Below are positions 9,102 to 18,136 of a DNA stretch of 64,000 bases, piece after piece. Position 1 is the first letter of the stretch; the number at the start of each line of letters is the position of its first letter. This DNA is from Pseudomonas costantinii (GTDB lineage Bacteria; Pseudomonadota; Gammaproteobacteria; Pseudomonadales; Pseudomonadaceae): the NCBI RefSeq assembly GCF_001870435.1, contig NZ_MDDR01000007.1, positions 124,001-188,000 on the forward strand, written 5' to 3'. The translations under genes and the position numbers were made by a program. The notes under the pieces are model-generated. The model was not told where the DNA came from. It did not search any database and worked only from the letters and a program-made list of their open reading frames with translations.

Positions 9102-10544
9102 ATGAGCACAGCAATCAGTCCGACTGCTTATAACTATAAGGTAGTCCGCCAGTTCGCCATCATGACGGTGGTCTGGGGGATCCTTGGCATGGGGCTCGGG
9201 GTGTTCATCGCCTCGCAATTGGTTTGGCCGGAGTTGAATCTCGGTTTGCCATGGACGACCTTCGGCCGCCTGCGCCCGCTGCACACCAACCTGGTGATTT
9301 TTGCCTTCGGTGGATGTGCGTTGTTTGCCACTTCCTACTATGTCGTGCAGCGAACCTGCCAGACGCGACTGATCTCCGACGGCCTCGCCGCTTTCACCTT
9401 CTGGGGTTGGCAAGCCGTCATCGTCGGCGCGGTGGTTACGCTACCGCTGGGCTACACCACCACCAAGGAATACGCCGAGCTGGAATGGCCGATCGCCATT
9501 TTGCTGGCCATCGTCTGGGTGACGTACGCCGTGGTGTTCTTCGGCACCATCGTCAAGCGCAAGACCAAGCACATCTATGTGGGTAACTGGTTCTACGGTG
9601 CTTTCATCCTGGTGACGGCGATGCTGCACATCGTCAACCACGCCTCCCTGCCGGTCAGCCTGTTCAAGTCCTACTCGGCCTACGCCGGGGCGACGGATGC
9701 GATGATCCAATGGTGGTACGGCCATAACGCCGTAGGCTTCTTCCTCACCACCGGTTTCCTGGGGATGATGTACTACTTCGTGCCGAAACAGGCCGAACGT
9801 CCGATCTACTCCTATCGCCTGTCCATCGTGCACTTCTGGGCGCTGATCACCCTGTATATCTGGGCTGGCCCACACCACTTGCACTACACAGCACTGCCGG
9901 ACTGGGCACAGTCCCTGGGCATGGCGATGTCGATCATCCTGCTGGCGCCAAGCTGGGGCGGCATGATCAACGGCATGATGACCCTGTCGGGCGCCTGGCA
10001 TAAATTGCGTACCGACCCGATCCTGCGCTTCCTGGTGGTTTCCCTGGCGTTCTACGGCATGTCGACCTTCGAAGGGCCGATGATGGCGATCAAGACCGTC
10101 AACTCACTGTCCCACTACACCGACTGGACCATCGGCCACGTACACGCCGGCGCGCTTGGTTGGGTGGCGATGATCTCCATCGGCGCGCTGTACCACATGA
10201 TCCCGAAACTGTTCGGCCGTGCGCAGATGCACAGCGTCGGGCTGATCAACACCCACTTCTGGCTGGCCACTATCGGCACCGTGCTCTACATCGCTTCGAT
10301 GTGGGTCAACGGCATCACCCAGGGCCTGATGTGGCGCGCGATCAACGATGACGGCACCCTCACCTACTCCTTCGTCGAAGCGCTGCAAGCCAGCCACCCG
10401 GGCTACATCGTCCGAGCTATTGGTGGTGCTTTCTTTGCCAGCGGCATGCTGTTCATGGCCTACAACGTCTGGCGCACCGTGCGCGCCTCCGACCCGGCAG
10501 AAGCCGAAGCCGCCGCCAAGATCGCCGTTGTGGGAGCTCACTGA
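9102..10544 (+). CDS. ccoN: cbb3-type cytochrome c oxidase subunit I (second copy, ccoG-proximal)
   Basis: 480 residues from the ATG at 9102 ([15 protein letters not shown]). It has the same subunit I architecture and the same [24 protein letters not shown] and HVHAGALGW segments as the copy at 5427; the two are near-identical through the core and differ mainly at both termini and a few surface helices. The C-terminus ([14 protein letters not shown]) is longer. Its TGA overlaps the ccoO ATG by one base, tighter than in the first operon. By position next to ccoG it corresponds to cbb3-1 of P. aeruginosa. Confidence 0.97.
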   Translation: MSTAISPTAYNYKVVRQFAIMTVVWGILGMGLGVFIASQLVWPELNLGLPWTTFGRLRPLHTNLVIFAFGGCALFATSYYVVQRTCQTRLISDGLAAFTFWGWQAVIVGAVVTLPLGYTTTKEYAELEWPIAILLAIVWVTYAVVFFGTIVKRKTKHIYVGNWFYGAFILVTAMLHIVNHASLPVSLFKSYSAYAGATDAMIQWWYGHNAVGFFLTTGFLGMMYYFVPKQAERPIYSYRLSIVHFWALITLYIWAGPHHLHYTALPDWAQSLGMAMSIILLAPSWGGMINGMMTLSGAWHKLRTDPILRFLVVSLAFYGMSTFEGPMMAIKTVNSLSHYTDWTIGHVHAGALGWVAMISIGALYHMIPKLFGRAQMHSVGLINTHFWLATIGTVLYIASMWVNGITQGLMWRAINDDGTLTYSFVEALQASHPGYIVRAIGGAFFASGMLFMAYNVWRTVRASDPAEAEAAAKIAVVGAH

Positions 10545-11152
10545 TGAAGCATGAAGTAGTCGAGAAGAACATCGGCCTGCTGGCCTTCTTCATGGTCATC
10601 GCCGTGAGTATCGGCGGCCTGACCCAAATCGTTCCGCTGTTTTTCCAGGACGTCACCAATAAGCCGGTGGAAGGCATGAAGCCGCGCCCCGCCCTTGAGG
10701 TCGAAGGACGCGACGTGTTCATCGCCAACGGTTGCGTGGGCTGCCACTCGCAGATGATCCGTCCATTCCGCGCCGAAACCGAACGCTACGGCCACTACTC
10801 GGTTGCCGGTGAAAGCGTATGGGACCACCCATTCCTGTGGGGCTCCAAACGTACCGGCCCGGACTTGGCCCGTGTAGGCGGGCGTTACTCCGATGACTGG
10901 CAGCGTGCGCACTTGTACAACCCGCGCAACGTGGTGCCTGAGTCCGTCATGCCGGCGTACCCGTTCCTCGTTGAACACAAGCTCGACGGCAAAGACACCG
11001 CCAAAAAGCTCGAAGTCCTGCGCACCCTCGGCGTGCCCTACACCGATGAAGACATCGCCGGTGCGGCCGCGGCCGTGAAGGGCAAGACCGAAATGGACGC
11101 ATTGGTGGCCTACCTGCAAGGCCTGGGCACCATCATCAAAAGCAAACGGTGA
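10544..11152 (+). CDS. ccoO: cbb3 oxidase subunit II, monohaem cytochrome c (second copy)
   Basis: 202 residues starting MKHEVVEKN, with an N-terminal membrane anchor, one CVGCH haem-c site near residue 60 and the [15 protein letters not shown] segment shared with the first copy. The linker before the C-terminal helices differs from the first copy ([17 protein letters not shown] against [17 protein letters not shown]). Its start is translationally coupled to the ccoN stop (TGATG). Confidence 0.97.
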   Translation: MKHEVVEKNIGLLAFFMVIAVSIGGLTQIVPLFFQDVTNKPVEGMKPRPALEVEGRDVFIANGCVGCHSQMIRPFRAETERYGHYSVAGESVWDHPFLWGSKRTGPDLARVGGRYSDDWQRAHLYNPRNVVPESVMPAYPFLVEHKLDGKDTAKKLEVLRTLGVPYTDEDIAGAAAAVKGKTEMDALVAYLQGLGTIIKSKR

Positions 11153-11157
11153 TCTTC

Positions 11158-11343
11158 ATGGATATCGGGATGATTCGTGGCCTGGGCACCGTTGTGGTGA
11201 TGGTGGCCTTTATCGGCCTGGCGTTGTGGGTGTTCAGCCCCAAGCGCAAGTCGGAGTTTGAAGACGCGACCTTGCTGCCCTTTGCGGATGATCCCGAAGC
11301 CATCAAGCACGTCGAGCAAGCTTCTAGGAGTAACAAAGAATGA
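11158..11343 (+). CDS. ccoQ: cbb3 oxidase small subunit CcoQ (second copy)
   Basis: 61 residues from the ATG at 11158 ([18 protein letters not shown]). A GTG nine bases upstream overlaps the ccoO stop and is less likely, because the first-copy CcoQ aligns from just after its own ATG. One transmembrane helix is followed by an acidic tail with the LLPFADDPE motif common to Pseudomonas CcoQ. It overlaps the ccoP start by 4 nt. Confidence 0.92.
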   Translation: MDIGMIRGLGTVVVMVAFIGLALWVFSPKRKSEFEDATLLPFADDPEAIKHVEQASRSNKE

Positions 11344-12317
11344 CTACGTTCTGGAGTCTGTACGTCACAGTCCTCAGTCTGGGTACCATTTTCGCCCTGA
11401 CCTGGCTGCTGCTGTCGACCCGCAGGGGGCAGCGTACCGAGCAAACGGACGAGACCGTCGGTCACTCGTTCGACGGTATCGAGGAGTACGACAACCCGCT
11501 GCCGAAATGGTGGTTCATGCTGTTCGTCGGCACCATCATCTTCGCCCTTGGTTACCTGGCGCTGTACCCCGGCTTGGGCAACTGGAAAGGCGTGCTGCCT
11601 GGCTACAACTACCTCGATAACGACAAACAAACCCCGTTCGCCAACGGCCAGACCGGCTGGACCGGCGTGCACGAATGGGAAAAGGAAATGGCCAAGTCGG
11701 ACGCCAAGTTCGGCCCGATCTTCGCCAAGTTCGCCTCGATGCCGATTGAAGACGTGGCCAAGGACCCGCAGGCCTTGAAGATGGGGGGCCGCCTGTTTGC
11801 CTCCAACTGCTCGGTGTGCCACGGCTCCGACGCCAAGGGCGCCTACGGCTTCCCCAACCTGACCGATGCCGACTGGCGCTGGGGGGGCGAACCGGCCACC
11901 ATCAAGGAAACCATCATGAAGGGCCGCCATGCTGTGATGCCAGCTTGGCTGGATGTCCTGAAGGAGCAAGGCGTCAGCGACGTCGCCGCTTATGTAGTGA
12001 CCAACCTGGATGGCCGCAAACTGCCGGAGGGGGCCAAGGTTGACGTGGCCAACGGCGAAAAACTCTTCGCCACCAACTGCGTGGCCTGCCACGGCCCGCA
12101 AGGCAAAGGCACCGCAGCGATGGGCGCACCCGACCTGACCCACCCAGGTGCATTCATCTACGGTTCAAGCTTCGCCCAGCTGCAGCAGACCATCCGCTAT
12201 GGCCGCCAGGGTCAAATGCCTGCGCAGGAGCAATTGCAGGGGAATGACAAAGTGCACTTGCTGGCGGCGTATGTTTACAGTTTGTCCCATGGGGACAAGA
12301 AGGCTGAGGAGCAGTAA
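11340..12317 (+). CDS. ccoP: cbb3 oxidase subunit III, dihaem cytochrome c (second copy)
   Basis: 325 residues with two N-terminal helices, [15 protein letters not shown] between them, and two haem-c sites [11 protein letters not shown] and [11 protein letters not shown]. An extra segment (about residues 88-107, [17 protein letters not shown]) after the second helix is absent from the first copy, the clearest structural difference between the two oxidases. A strong terminator follows within about 15 nt. Confidence 0.97.
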   Translation: MTTFWSLYVTVLSLGTIFALTWLLLSTRRGQRTEQTDETVGHSFDGIEEYDNPLPKWWFMLFVGTIIFALGYLALYPGLGNWKGVLPGYNYLDNDKQTPFANGQTGWTGVHEWEKEMAKSDAKFGPIFAKFASMPIEDVAKDPQALKMGGRLFASNCSVCHGSDAKGAYGFPNLTDADWRWGGEPATIKETIMKGRHAVMPAWLDVLKEQGVSDVAAYVVTNLDGRKLPEGAKVDVANGEKLFATNCVACHGPQGKGTAAMGAPDLTHPGAFIYGSSFAQLQQTIRYGRQGQMPAQEQLQGNDKVHLLAAYVYSLSHGDKKAEEQ

Positions 12318-12327
12318 GCCTCAGCAA

Positions 12328-12368
12328 AAACAAAGCCCCGCACAGTGAACGCTGGCGGGGCTTTGTTA
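12328..12368. terminator. Strong hairpin terminator after the second ccoNOQP operon
   Basis: AACAAAGCCCCGC pairs with GCGGGGCTTTGTT around a 13-nt loop, giving a 13-bp stem. The A-rich left and T-rich right flanks let it work in either direction. It separates the oxidase operon from the toxin-antitoxin pair. Confidence 0.88.
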
Positions 12369-12444
12369 TTTCAGCCCTCAAGCATTTTCAGCAGATGGGC
12401 ACACGACCGCTCGTAGCTTCGGGCTTGTCGTCGACCTCCGCAAA

Positions 12445-12460
12445 GTAGTAACGTAACTAC
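12445..12460. promoter_or_regulatory. Candidate autoregulatory operator of the Phd/VapC pair
   Basis: GTAGTAACGTAACTAC is palindromic at 14 of 16 positions and lies 28 nt before the antitoxin ATG. Toxin-antitoxin promoters are commonly covered by such a palindrome, bound by the antitoxin or the complex. The ribosome-binding site GGGGG follows just before the start. Confidence 0.5.
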
Positions 12461-12487
12461 ATTCAGTCTGATAAAGGGGGATACCCC

Positions 12488-12742
12488 ATGACCATCACCA
12501 CCATTTCCAGCCGCGAATTCAACCAAGACACAAGCGGTGCCAAAAAAGCCGCTCGCCAAGGGCCGGTTTTTATCACCGATCGAGGCAAGCCCGCCCATGT
12601 ACTGCTAAGCATTGAGGACTACCAGAAACTGACAGGTCTCAACGCTGACATCGTTGATCTGTTAGTGATGCCGGAAGCGGCCGATATCGACTTCGAAACC
12701 GAACGTGCCGTGATCACTCATCGACCCGTGGACCTCTCTTGA
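12488..12742 (+). CDS. Antitoxin of the Phd/YefM family
   Basis: 84 residues starting MTITTISSREFNQDTSGAKKAA, the N-terminal DNA-binding fold of Phd/YefM antitoxins. GPVFITDRGKPAHVLLSIEDYQKL closes the domain, and an acidic C-terminal tail (about 55-84) would wrap the toxin. It should neutralise the downstream PIN toxin and repress its own promoter at the palindrome at 12445-12460. The TGA overlaps the toxin ATG by one base. The pair lies between ccoP and ccoG, which are adjacent in P. aeruginosa, so it is probably an acquired cassette. Confidence 0.88.
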   Translation: MTITTISSREFNQDTSGAKKAARQGPVFITDRGKPAHVLLSIEDYQKLTGLNADIVDLLVMPEAADIDFETERAVITHRPVDLS

Positions 12743-13152
12743 TGTATCTACTCGACACCAACGTAATCTCTGAACTTCGTAAACCCCAGGCTGACGCGAA
12801 CGTGGTTGCCTGGGCCAAAAGCGTCATTGCGCCGCGCATGTTTATCTCGGCGATTACGTTGAAAGAGTTGGAAACTGGAGTGCTGCGCATGGAGCGTCGG
12901 GACCCGGCTCAGGGAAAGGTATTGCGTACCTGGCTAAAGCGTCATGTGATGCCGGCGTTCGATGCCAGAATCCTGCCAGTTGATGCCGCAGTCGCATTAC
13001 GTTGCGCCCACTTACACGTACCCGACCAGGCTAACGAAAGTGATGCGCTGATTGCTGCAACCGCTCTGGTTCATGGGCTCACCGTCGTCACGCGCAACGT
13101 CAGTGATTTCAAGTCCAGCGGCGTTCCGTTGATCAATCCATGGGACGAATGA
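12742..13152 (+). CDS. vapC: VapC-like PIN-domain ribonuclease toxin
   Basis: 136 residues from the ATG at 12742, coupled to the antitoxin stop (TTGATG). The PIN active site is complete: Asp in LLDTNVISELRKP (residue 5-6), Glu in ITLKELETG, Asp in NESDALIAATAL and Asp in VTRNVSDF, which together bind metal. VapC toxins cleave tRNA or rRNA and stop growth when the labile antitoxin is lost. The combination of a Phd-type antitoxin with a VapC toxin is a common mixed pairing. Confidence 0.9.
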   Translation: MYLLDTNVISELRKPQADANVVAWAKSVIAPRMFISAITLKELETGVLRMERRDPAQGKVLRTWLKRHVMPAFDARILPVDAAVALRCAHLHVPDQANESDALIAATALVHGLTVVTRNVSDFKSSGVPLINPWDE

Positions 13153-13192
13153 GCGGCCCACCCGAAAAAACCGTCCATACTTCCCAAGTCAA

Positions 13193-13206
13193 TTGATCCA
13201 GATCAC
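13193..13206. promoter_or_regulatory. Candidate ANR box upstream of ccoGHIS
   Basis: TTGATccagATCAC matches TTGAT-N4-ATCAA at 9 of 10 positions, centred about 160 nt before the ccoG ATG. TATCAT at 13273-13278 is the best -10 nearby, which puts the box further upstream than usual. A degenerate second site (TTGATttccCCCAA, 13219-13232) is closer to a class I distance. Confidence 0.45.
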
Positions 13207-13359
13207 GTACACCATCAATTGATTTCCCCCAACGCGACCAAAGGTCGCACCCGTTCAGCTGCATCAGGGGCGTATCATTACGCCACTGCAACACCCCCAA
13301 TTTGACCCCGGTTGGCACGTACTGGCCGAGGCAAATCTCCACCGCCGTGGGATGCAATG

Positions 13360-14775
13360 ATGAGCGATCAGATACCGGTACATGACGTTACCCCGCCGGC
13401 CAAAAACGCCAGCAACACTGTCGACCTCTACGCCTCGCGAGAGAAAATTTATACCCGTGCCTTCACCGGCCTGTTCCGCAATTTGCGCATGCTCGGCGGT
13501 GCCGGTTTGTTCCTGCTCTACTTCGGCACCGTATGGCTGAATTGGGGTGGCCACCAGGCGGTTTGGTGGAACCTGCCGGAGCGTAAATTCTTCATTTTTG
13601 GCGCGACCTTCTGGCCCCAGGATTTCATCCTGCTCTCTGGGATTCTCATCGTTGCCGCCTTCGGCCTGTTCTTTATCACGGTGTACGCCGGGCGTGTGTG
13701 GTGCGGCTATACCTGCCCGCAAAGCGTGTGGACCTGGATCTTCATGTGGTGTGAAAAGGTCACCGAAGGCGACCGCAACCAGCGCATCAAACTCGACAAG
13801 GCACCGATGGGCGCCAACAAGTTCCTGCGTAAATTCAGCAAGCACACGCTGTGGCTATTGATCGGTTTTGTCACCGGCATGACCTTCGTCGGCTACTTCT
13901 CGCCAATCCGCGAGCTGGTGTTCGATTTCTTCACCGGCCAGGCCGATGGCTGGTCGTATTTCTGGGTCGGCTTCTTCACCCTCGCCACCTACGGCAACGC
14001 CGGCTGGCTGCGTGAGCAAGTGTGCATCTACATGTGCCCGTACGCGCGATTCCAAAGCGTGATGTTCGACAAGGACACCCTGATCGTGTCCTACGATCCA
14101 CGCCGTGGCGAAGCACGTGGCCCGCGTAAAAAAGGCACCGACTACAAGGCCCAGGGCCTGGGGGATTGCATCGATTGCACGATGTGCGTGCAGGTGTGCC
14201 CTACCGGGATCGACATCCGCGACGGCCTGCAAATCGAGTGCATCGGCTGTGCCGCCTGCATCGATGCCTGCGACAACATCATGGACAAGATGGAATACCC
14301 GCGCGGCCTGATCAGCTATACCACCGAGCACAACCTGTCAGGGCAGAAAACCCATAAGCTGCGCCCGCGACTGATCGGTTATGCCCTGGTGCTGCTGGCG
14401 ATGATCAGCCTGCTGGTCGCAGCGTTTTTCATGCGCTCACTGGTGGGCTTCGACGTCAGCAAAGACCGTGTGCTGTATCGCGAAAACGCCGAAGGGCGAA
14501 TCGAAAACGTCTACAGCCTGAAGATCATGAACAAGGACCAGCGCGACCACACCTATGTGCTCGACGCCTCGGGCCTGCCAGACCTCAAGCTGCAAGGCCG
14601 ACGCGAAATCAAGGTCGCCGCGGGGGAAATCTTCAGCATGCCGGTGGAGCTTTCCAGCGCGCCGGAGCAATTGCCATCGAGCACCAACGAGGTGAAATTC
14701 ATCCTCCAGGATGCCGATGACGACAGTATCCACGTTGAAGCCAAGAGCCGATTCATCGGCCCACAAGTTCGTTAA
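13360..14775 (+). CDS. ccoG: CcoG/FixG polyferredoxin, cbb3 oxidase assembly (RdxA)
   Basis: 471 residues from MSDQIPVHDVTPP; the methionine just before it is an equally possible start. Membrane helices at about residues 40-60, 85-105, 160-180 and 340-360 frame two cysteine clusters of the 2[4Fe-4S] ferredoxin type (CIDCTMCVQVCP and CIGCAACIDACD). Upstream lies a membrane-proximal GYTCPQSVWTW and MCPYARFQ pair. The C-terminal 110 residues form the periplasmic Ig-like domain of FixG. CcoG reduces Cu(II) for delivery to CcoN. It heads ccoGHIS, with 14 nt to ccoH. Confidence 0.96.
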   Translation: MSDQIPVHDVTPPAKNASNTVDLYASREKIYTRAFTGLFRNLRMLGGAGLFLLYFGTVWLNWGGHQAVWWNLPERKFFIFGATFWPQDFILLSGILIVAAFGLFFITVYAGRVWCGYTCPQSVWTWIFMWCEKVTEGDRNQRIKLDKAPMGANKFLRKFSKHTLWLLIGFVTGMTFVGYFSPIRELVFDFFTGQADGWSYFWVGFFTLATYGNAGWLREQVCIYMCPYARFQSVMFDKDTLIVSYDPRRGEARGPRKKGTDYKAQGLGDCIDCTMCVQVCPTGIDIRDGLQIECIGCAACIDACDNIMDKMEYPRGLISYTTEHNLSGQKTHKLRPRLIGYALVLLAMISLLVAAFFMRSLVGFDVSKDRVLYRENAEGRIENVYSLKIMNKDQRDHTYVLDASGLPDLKLQGRREIKVAAGEIFSMPVELSSAPEQLPSSTNEVKFILQDADDDSIHVEAKSRFIGPQVR

Positions 14776-14789
14776 AAGAGAGCCCAATA

Positions 14790-15329
14790 ATGCCCGCAGC
14801 AACTGCCGCAAGCCCCTGGTACAAACACCTCTGGCCCTGGATCATCATTGGGATCCTGACCTGCTCGGTGACCTTGACCCTGTCCATGGTGACCATCGCG
14901 GTGAACAACCCCGACAACCTGGTCAACGACAACTACTACGAGGCCGGCAAAGGTATCAACCGCTCCCTGGACCGTGAACTGCTGGCCCAGACCCTGCAAC
15001 TGCGTGCCAAGGTGCACCTGGACGAACTGACTGGCGAGGTTGAACTGCACCTCACCGGTAACAGCAATCCGAGCACCCTGGAACTGAACCTGATCTCCCC
15101 GACCCAGCCGGAGAAGGATCGCAAGATCATCCTGAGCCGCAGCGACAGCGAACACGGCCGCTACATCGGCCAGGTTACCGACAAGGTCGAAGGCCGGCGC
15201 TTCGTGGAATTGCTCGGCGTGGAAGGTGACAAGACCTGGCGCATGTTTGAAGAAGAGCTGGTCAGCCACGACAAGGACTTGCTGCTGGGTGATGAGCCAT
15301 TGCAGGGTGCTGAAGACCTGAATAAGTAA
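14790..15329 (+). CDS. ccoH: CcoH/FixH family cbb3 oxidase assembly protein
   Basis: 179 residues. One transmembrane helix (about 14-35) follows MPAATAASPWYKHLWPW, and the rest is a periplasmic FixH domain (DNYYEAGKGINRSL, VHLDELTGEVELHLTG). FixH/CcoH interacts with the oxidase or with the CcoI copper ATPase during assembly; its biochemical role is not fully settled. AAAGAGAG precedes the ATG. A REPIN lies between it and ccoI, so the two may be partly uncoupled in expression. Confidence 0.92.
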   Translation: MPAATAASPWYKHLWPWIIIGILTCSVTLTLSMVTIAVNNPDNLVNDNYYEAGKGINRSLDRELLAQTLQLRAKVHLDELTGEVELHLTGNSNPSTLELNLISPTQPEKDRKIILSRSDSEHGRYIGQVTDKVEGRRFVELLGVEGDKTWRMFEEELVSHDKDLLLGDEPLQGAEDLNK

Positions 15330-15348
15330 AAAGCCTGCGCTTCGCGCA

Positions 15349-15411
15349 TCGCGGGCAAGCCCGCTCCCACATTGGATCGCGGTCTCCTGTGGGAGCCAGG
15401 CTTGCCCGCGA
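15349..15411. repeat. REPIN between ccoH and ccoI
   Basis: Inverted arms 15349-15372 (TCGCGGGCAAGCCCGCTCCC) and 15388-15411 form a hairpin with the TGTGGGAGC...GCTTGCCCGCGA core. It belongs to the same general REP class as the element at 4577 but has a CCCGC variant arm. It sits inside the ccoGHIS transcription unit and could attenuate or stabilise the mRNA there. Confidence 0.85.
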
Positions 15412-15444
15412 CGAGGCCCTCCCAGCCGACTAAGATCCATACCC

Positions 15445-17895
15445 ATGACCAGCCCAACCCCCTGCTACCACTGCGCCCTGCCCGTCCCTCCGGGCAGCCG
15501 GTTTACCGCCGTGATTCTCAGCGAGCGTCGCGAACTGTGCTGCCCTGGCTGCCAGGCGGTGGCCGACGCGATTGTGTCCGCAGGCCTGGAAAGTTATTAC
15601 CAGCATCGCAGCGAAGCCTCGACCAACCCCGAAGCGCTGCCGGTGCAATTGGTGGATGAACTGGCGCTGTACGACCGCGCCGACGTGCAAAAACCCTTTG
15701 TGCGCCATGAAGGCGAACTCGCCGAAACCACCCTGTTGATGGAAGGTATCAGCTGCGCCGCCTGTGGCTGGCTGATCGAAAAACACCTGCGCAGCCTGCC
15801 CGCCGTGGCGGAGGCGCGCTTGAACCTGTCCAACCACCGCTTGAGTGTACGTTGGGCTGACGCGCAATTGCCGTTGAGCCAGTTGCTCAGCGAGCTACGC
15901 CATATCGGCTATGCCGCCCACCCCTATCAGGCTGATCGCGCGGCCGAGCAACTGGCCAACGAAAACCGCCTGGCTTTGCGACAACTGGGCGTGGCGGGAT
16001 TGCTGTGGTTCCAGGCGATGATGGCGACCATGGCCACCTGGCCGGAATTCAATATCGACCTGAGCCCGGAGTTGCACGTCATCCTGCGCTGGGTCGCAAT
16101 GTTTCTGACAACACCCATCGTGTTCTACAGCTGTGCGCCGTTTTTCAAAGGTGCCCTGCGCGACTTACGCACACGCCACCTGACCATGGATGTGTCGGTG
16201 TCGCTGGCGATTGGCGGTGCGTACCTGGCAGGCATCTGGACCGCGATTACCGGTGTGGGCGAGTTGTACTTCGACGCCGTCGGTATGTTCGCCCTATTCC
16301 TGCTGGCGGGCCGCTATCTGGAACGCCGCGCCCGGGAACGCACCGCCGCCGCGACTGCCCAATTGGTCAATCTGCTGCCCGCCTCATGCCTGCGCTTGAA
16401 AGGCGATGGTCAAAGCGAGCGCATCTTGTTGAGTGAATTGGCGTTGGGCGACCGGGTGCTGGTGCATCCGGGCGCCGTACTGCCGGCGGACGGGGTGATC
16501 CTCGACGGCCAATCCAGCATCGATGAGTCCCTGCTGACGGGCGAATACTTGCCGCAACCCCGCCATGTCGGCGACACCGTCACTGCCGGCACGCTCAACG
16601 TCGAAGGCGCATTGACCGTCGAAGTCCGCGCCTTGGGTCATGACACGCGCCTCTCCGCTATCGTGCGCCTGCTGGAGCGCGCCCAAGCGGAGAAACCGCG
16701 CCTGGCACAAATCGCCGACCGCGCTGCGCAATGGTTCCTGCTGTGCTCGCTGATCGCGGCGGCGCTGATCGGCCTATTGTGGTGGGAGCTGGACTCATCG
16801 CGGGCGTTCTGGATTGTGCTGGCAATGCTGGTAGCCACCTGCCCTTGCGCGCTGTCCCTGGCTACACCGACTGCTCTCACTGCTGCCACCGGCACCCTGC
16901 ACAAACTCGGGCTGCTGCTGACCCGTGGACATGTGCTGGAAGGCCTTAACCAGATCGACACGGTGATTTTCGACAAAACCGGCACCCTGACTGAAGGTCG
17001 ACTCGCATTACGTGCAATCCGCCCTTTGAGTGCACTGAACAGCGATGAATGCCTGAGCCTCGCCGCCGCCCTGGAAAACCGCTCCGAACACCCCATCGCC
17101 CGCGCCTTCGGGCGTGCGCCGCTGGCGGCCGATGAAGTGCTCAGCTTCCCAGGCCTGGGGCTGGAAGGTCGCGTGGGTGAACGCCAGTTGCGCATCGGCC
17201 AGCCCGCCTTTGTGTGCGAACCGAGCGGTTGCCCTATCCCCACCTCACCGGGCGAAGCCGGGCAATGGCTACTGCTGGGCGACCGCGAAGGCGCCCTCGC
17301 CTGGTTCGTGCTGGATGATCGCCTGCGCACTGATGCCCCGGCCTTGCTGGCCGCCTGCAAGGCCCGCGGCTGGCGCACACTGCTGCTGTCAGGGGACAGT
17401 TCGCCGATGGTCGCCAGTGTCGCCGCGGAACTGGGCATCGACGAAGCCCACGGCGGCCTACGCCCCGACGACAAACTGCAGATACTGCAGCAGTTGCACA
17501 AAGAAGGCCGCAAAGTGCTGATGCTCGGCGATGGGGTCAACGATGTGCCCGTCCTCGCCGCCGCCGATATCAGCGTGGCCATGGGCTCGGCCACGGACCT
17601 TGCGAAAACCAGCGCCGATGCGGTGCTGCTGTCCAACCGTCTGGACGCCCTGGTGCAAGCCTTTACCCTGGCACGGCGTACCCGCCGGGTGATCATTGAA
17701 AACCTGCTGTGGGCCGGGCTGTACAATGGCCTTATGCTGCCGTTTGCCGCCCTCGGTTGGATCACTCCGATCTGGGCGGCGATCGGCATGTCCCTCAGTT
17801 CGTTGACCGTGGTGCTCAATGCCCTGCGCCTGACTCGCCTGCCGAGTGCGCAGACTAAAAGTGCCACCCTAGTAGCCCGCCCGCTGCCGGCTTGA
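15445..17895 (+). CDS. ccoI: CcoI/FixI copper-transporting P-type ATPase for cbb3 oxidase assembly
   Basis: 816 residues. The N-terminus has a cysteine-rich segment (CYHC, then CCPGC) and a heavy-metal-associated domain with GISCAACGW at about residues 103-111. Eight transmembrane helices surround the copper channel motif CPC (VATCPCALSLATP). The ATPase core is complete: TGE (DESLLTGEY), DKTGTLTEG phosphorylation site, the SEHPIA histidine motif, and GDGVNDVPVLAAADIS. It is a PIB-1 ATPase that exports copper to the periplasm for the CcoN active site, unlike the detoxifying CopA. It is followed by ccoS 22 nt later. Confidence 0.96.
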   Translation: MTSPTPCYHCALPVPPGSRFTAVILSERRELCCPGCQAVADAIVSAGLESYYQHRSEASTNPEALPVQLVDELALYDRADVQKPFVRHEGELAETTLLMEGISCAACGWLIEKHLRSLPAVAEARLNLSNHRLSVRWADAQLPLSQLLSELRHIGYAAHPYQADRAAEQLANENRLALRQLGVAGLLWFQAMMATMATWPEFNIDLSPELHVILRWVAMFLTTPIVFYSCAPFFKGALRDLRTRHLTMDVSVSLAIGGAYLAGIWTAITGVGELYFDAVGMFALFLLAGRYLERRARERTAAATAQLVNLLPASCLRLKGDGQSERILLSELALGDRVLVHPGAVLPADGVILDGQSSIDESLLTGEYLPQPRHVGDTVTAGTLNVEGALTVEVRALGHDTRLSAIVRLLERAQAEKPRLAQIADRAAQWFLLCSLIAAALIGLLWWELDSSRAFWIVLAMLVATCPCALSLATPTALTAATGTLHKLGLLLTRGHVLEGLNQIDTVIFDKTGTLTEGRLALRAIRPLSALNSDECLSLAAALENRSEHPIARAFGRAPLAADEVLSFPGLGLEGRVGERQLRIGQPAFVCEPSGCPIPTSPGEAGQWLLLGDREGALAWFVLDDRLRTDAPALLAACKARGWRTLLLSGDSSPMVASVAAELGIDEAHGGLRPDDKLQILQQLHKEGRKVLMLGDGVNDVPVLAAADISVAMGSATDLAKTSADAVLLSNRLDALVQAFTLARRTRRVIIENLLWAGLYNGLMLPFAALGWITPIWAAIGMSLSSLTVVLNALRLTRLPSAQTKSATLVARPLPA

Positions 17896-17917
17896 GCCGC
17901 GCGGGCCTGGAGTGCAG

Positions 17918-18136
17918 ATGCCAGCTCTATACGTGATGATTCCAGCGGCGCTGCTGTTAGTGGGTGTCGCCATCTACATCTTCTTCTGGGCAGTGGACAG
18001 CGGCCAATACGACGACCTCGACGGCCCGGCCCACAGCGTGTTGTTCGACGATCAGGACCCAAACCACTTGGCCGCCGTCGACGAAGCCAACGGCCCCGAG
18101 CAACCACCCACGCCCAAAGAGCCACCCCATGCTTGA
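17918..18136 (+). CDS. ccoS: CcoS/FixS cbb3 oxidase maturation protein
   Basis: 72 residues from the ATG at 17918 (CTGGAG upstream); a GTG six bases earlier is possible but would lengthen the family N-terminus. One transmembrane helix (about 5-24) carries the FixS signature FFWAVDSGQYDDLDGPA with a proline- and acid-rich tail. CcoS is needed to insert haem and copper into CcoN. It overlaps the next gene by 8 nt. Confidence 0.93.
   Translation: MPALYVMIPAALLLVGVAIYIFFWAVDSGQYDDLDGPAHSVLFDDQDPNHLAAVDEANGPEQPPTPKEPPHA

Noticed and set aside
13219..13232. Second ANR-like site upstream of ccoG (TTGATttccCCCAA)
   Set aside because: Only 8 of 10 matches with a poor second half-site; mentioned under the better box and not listed on its own.
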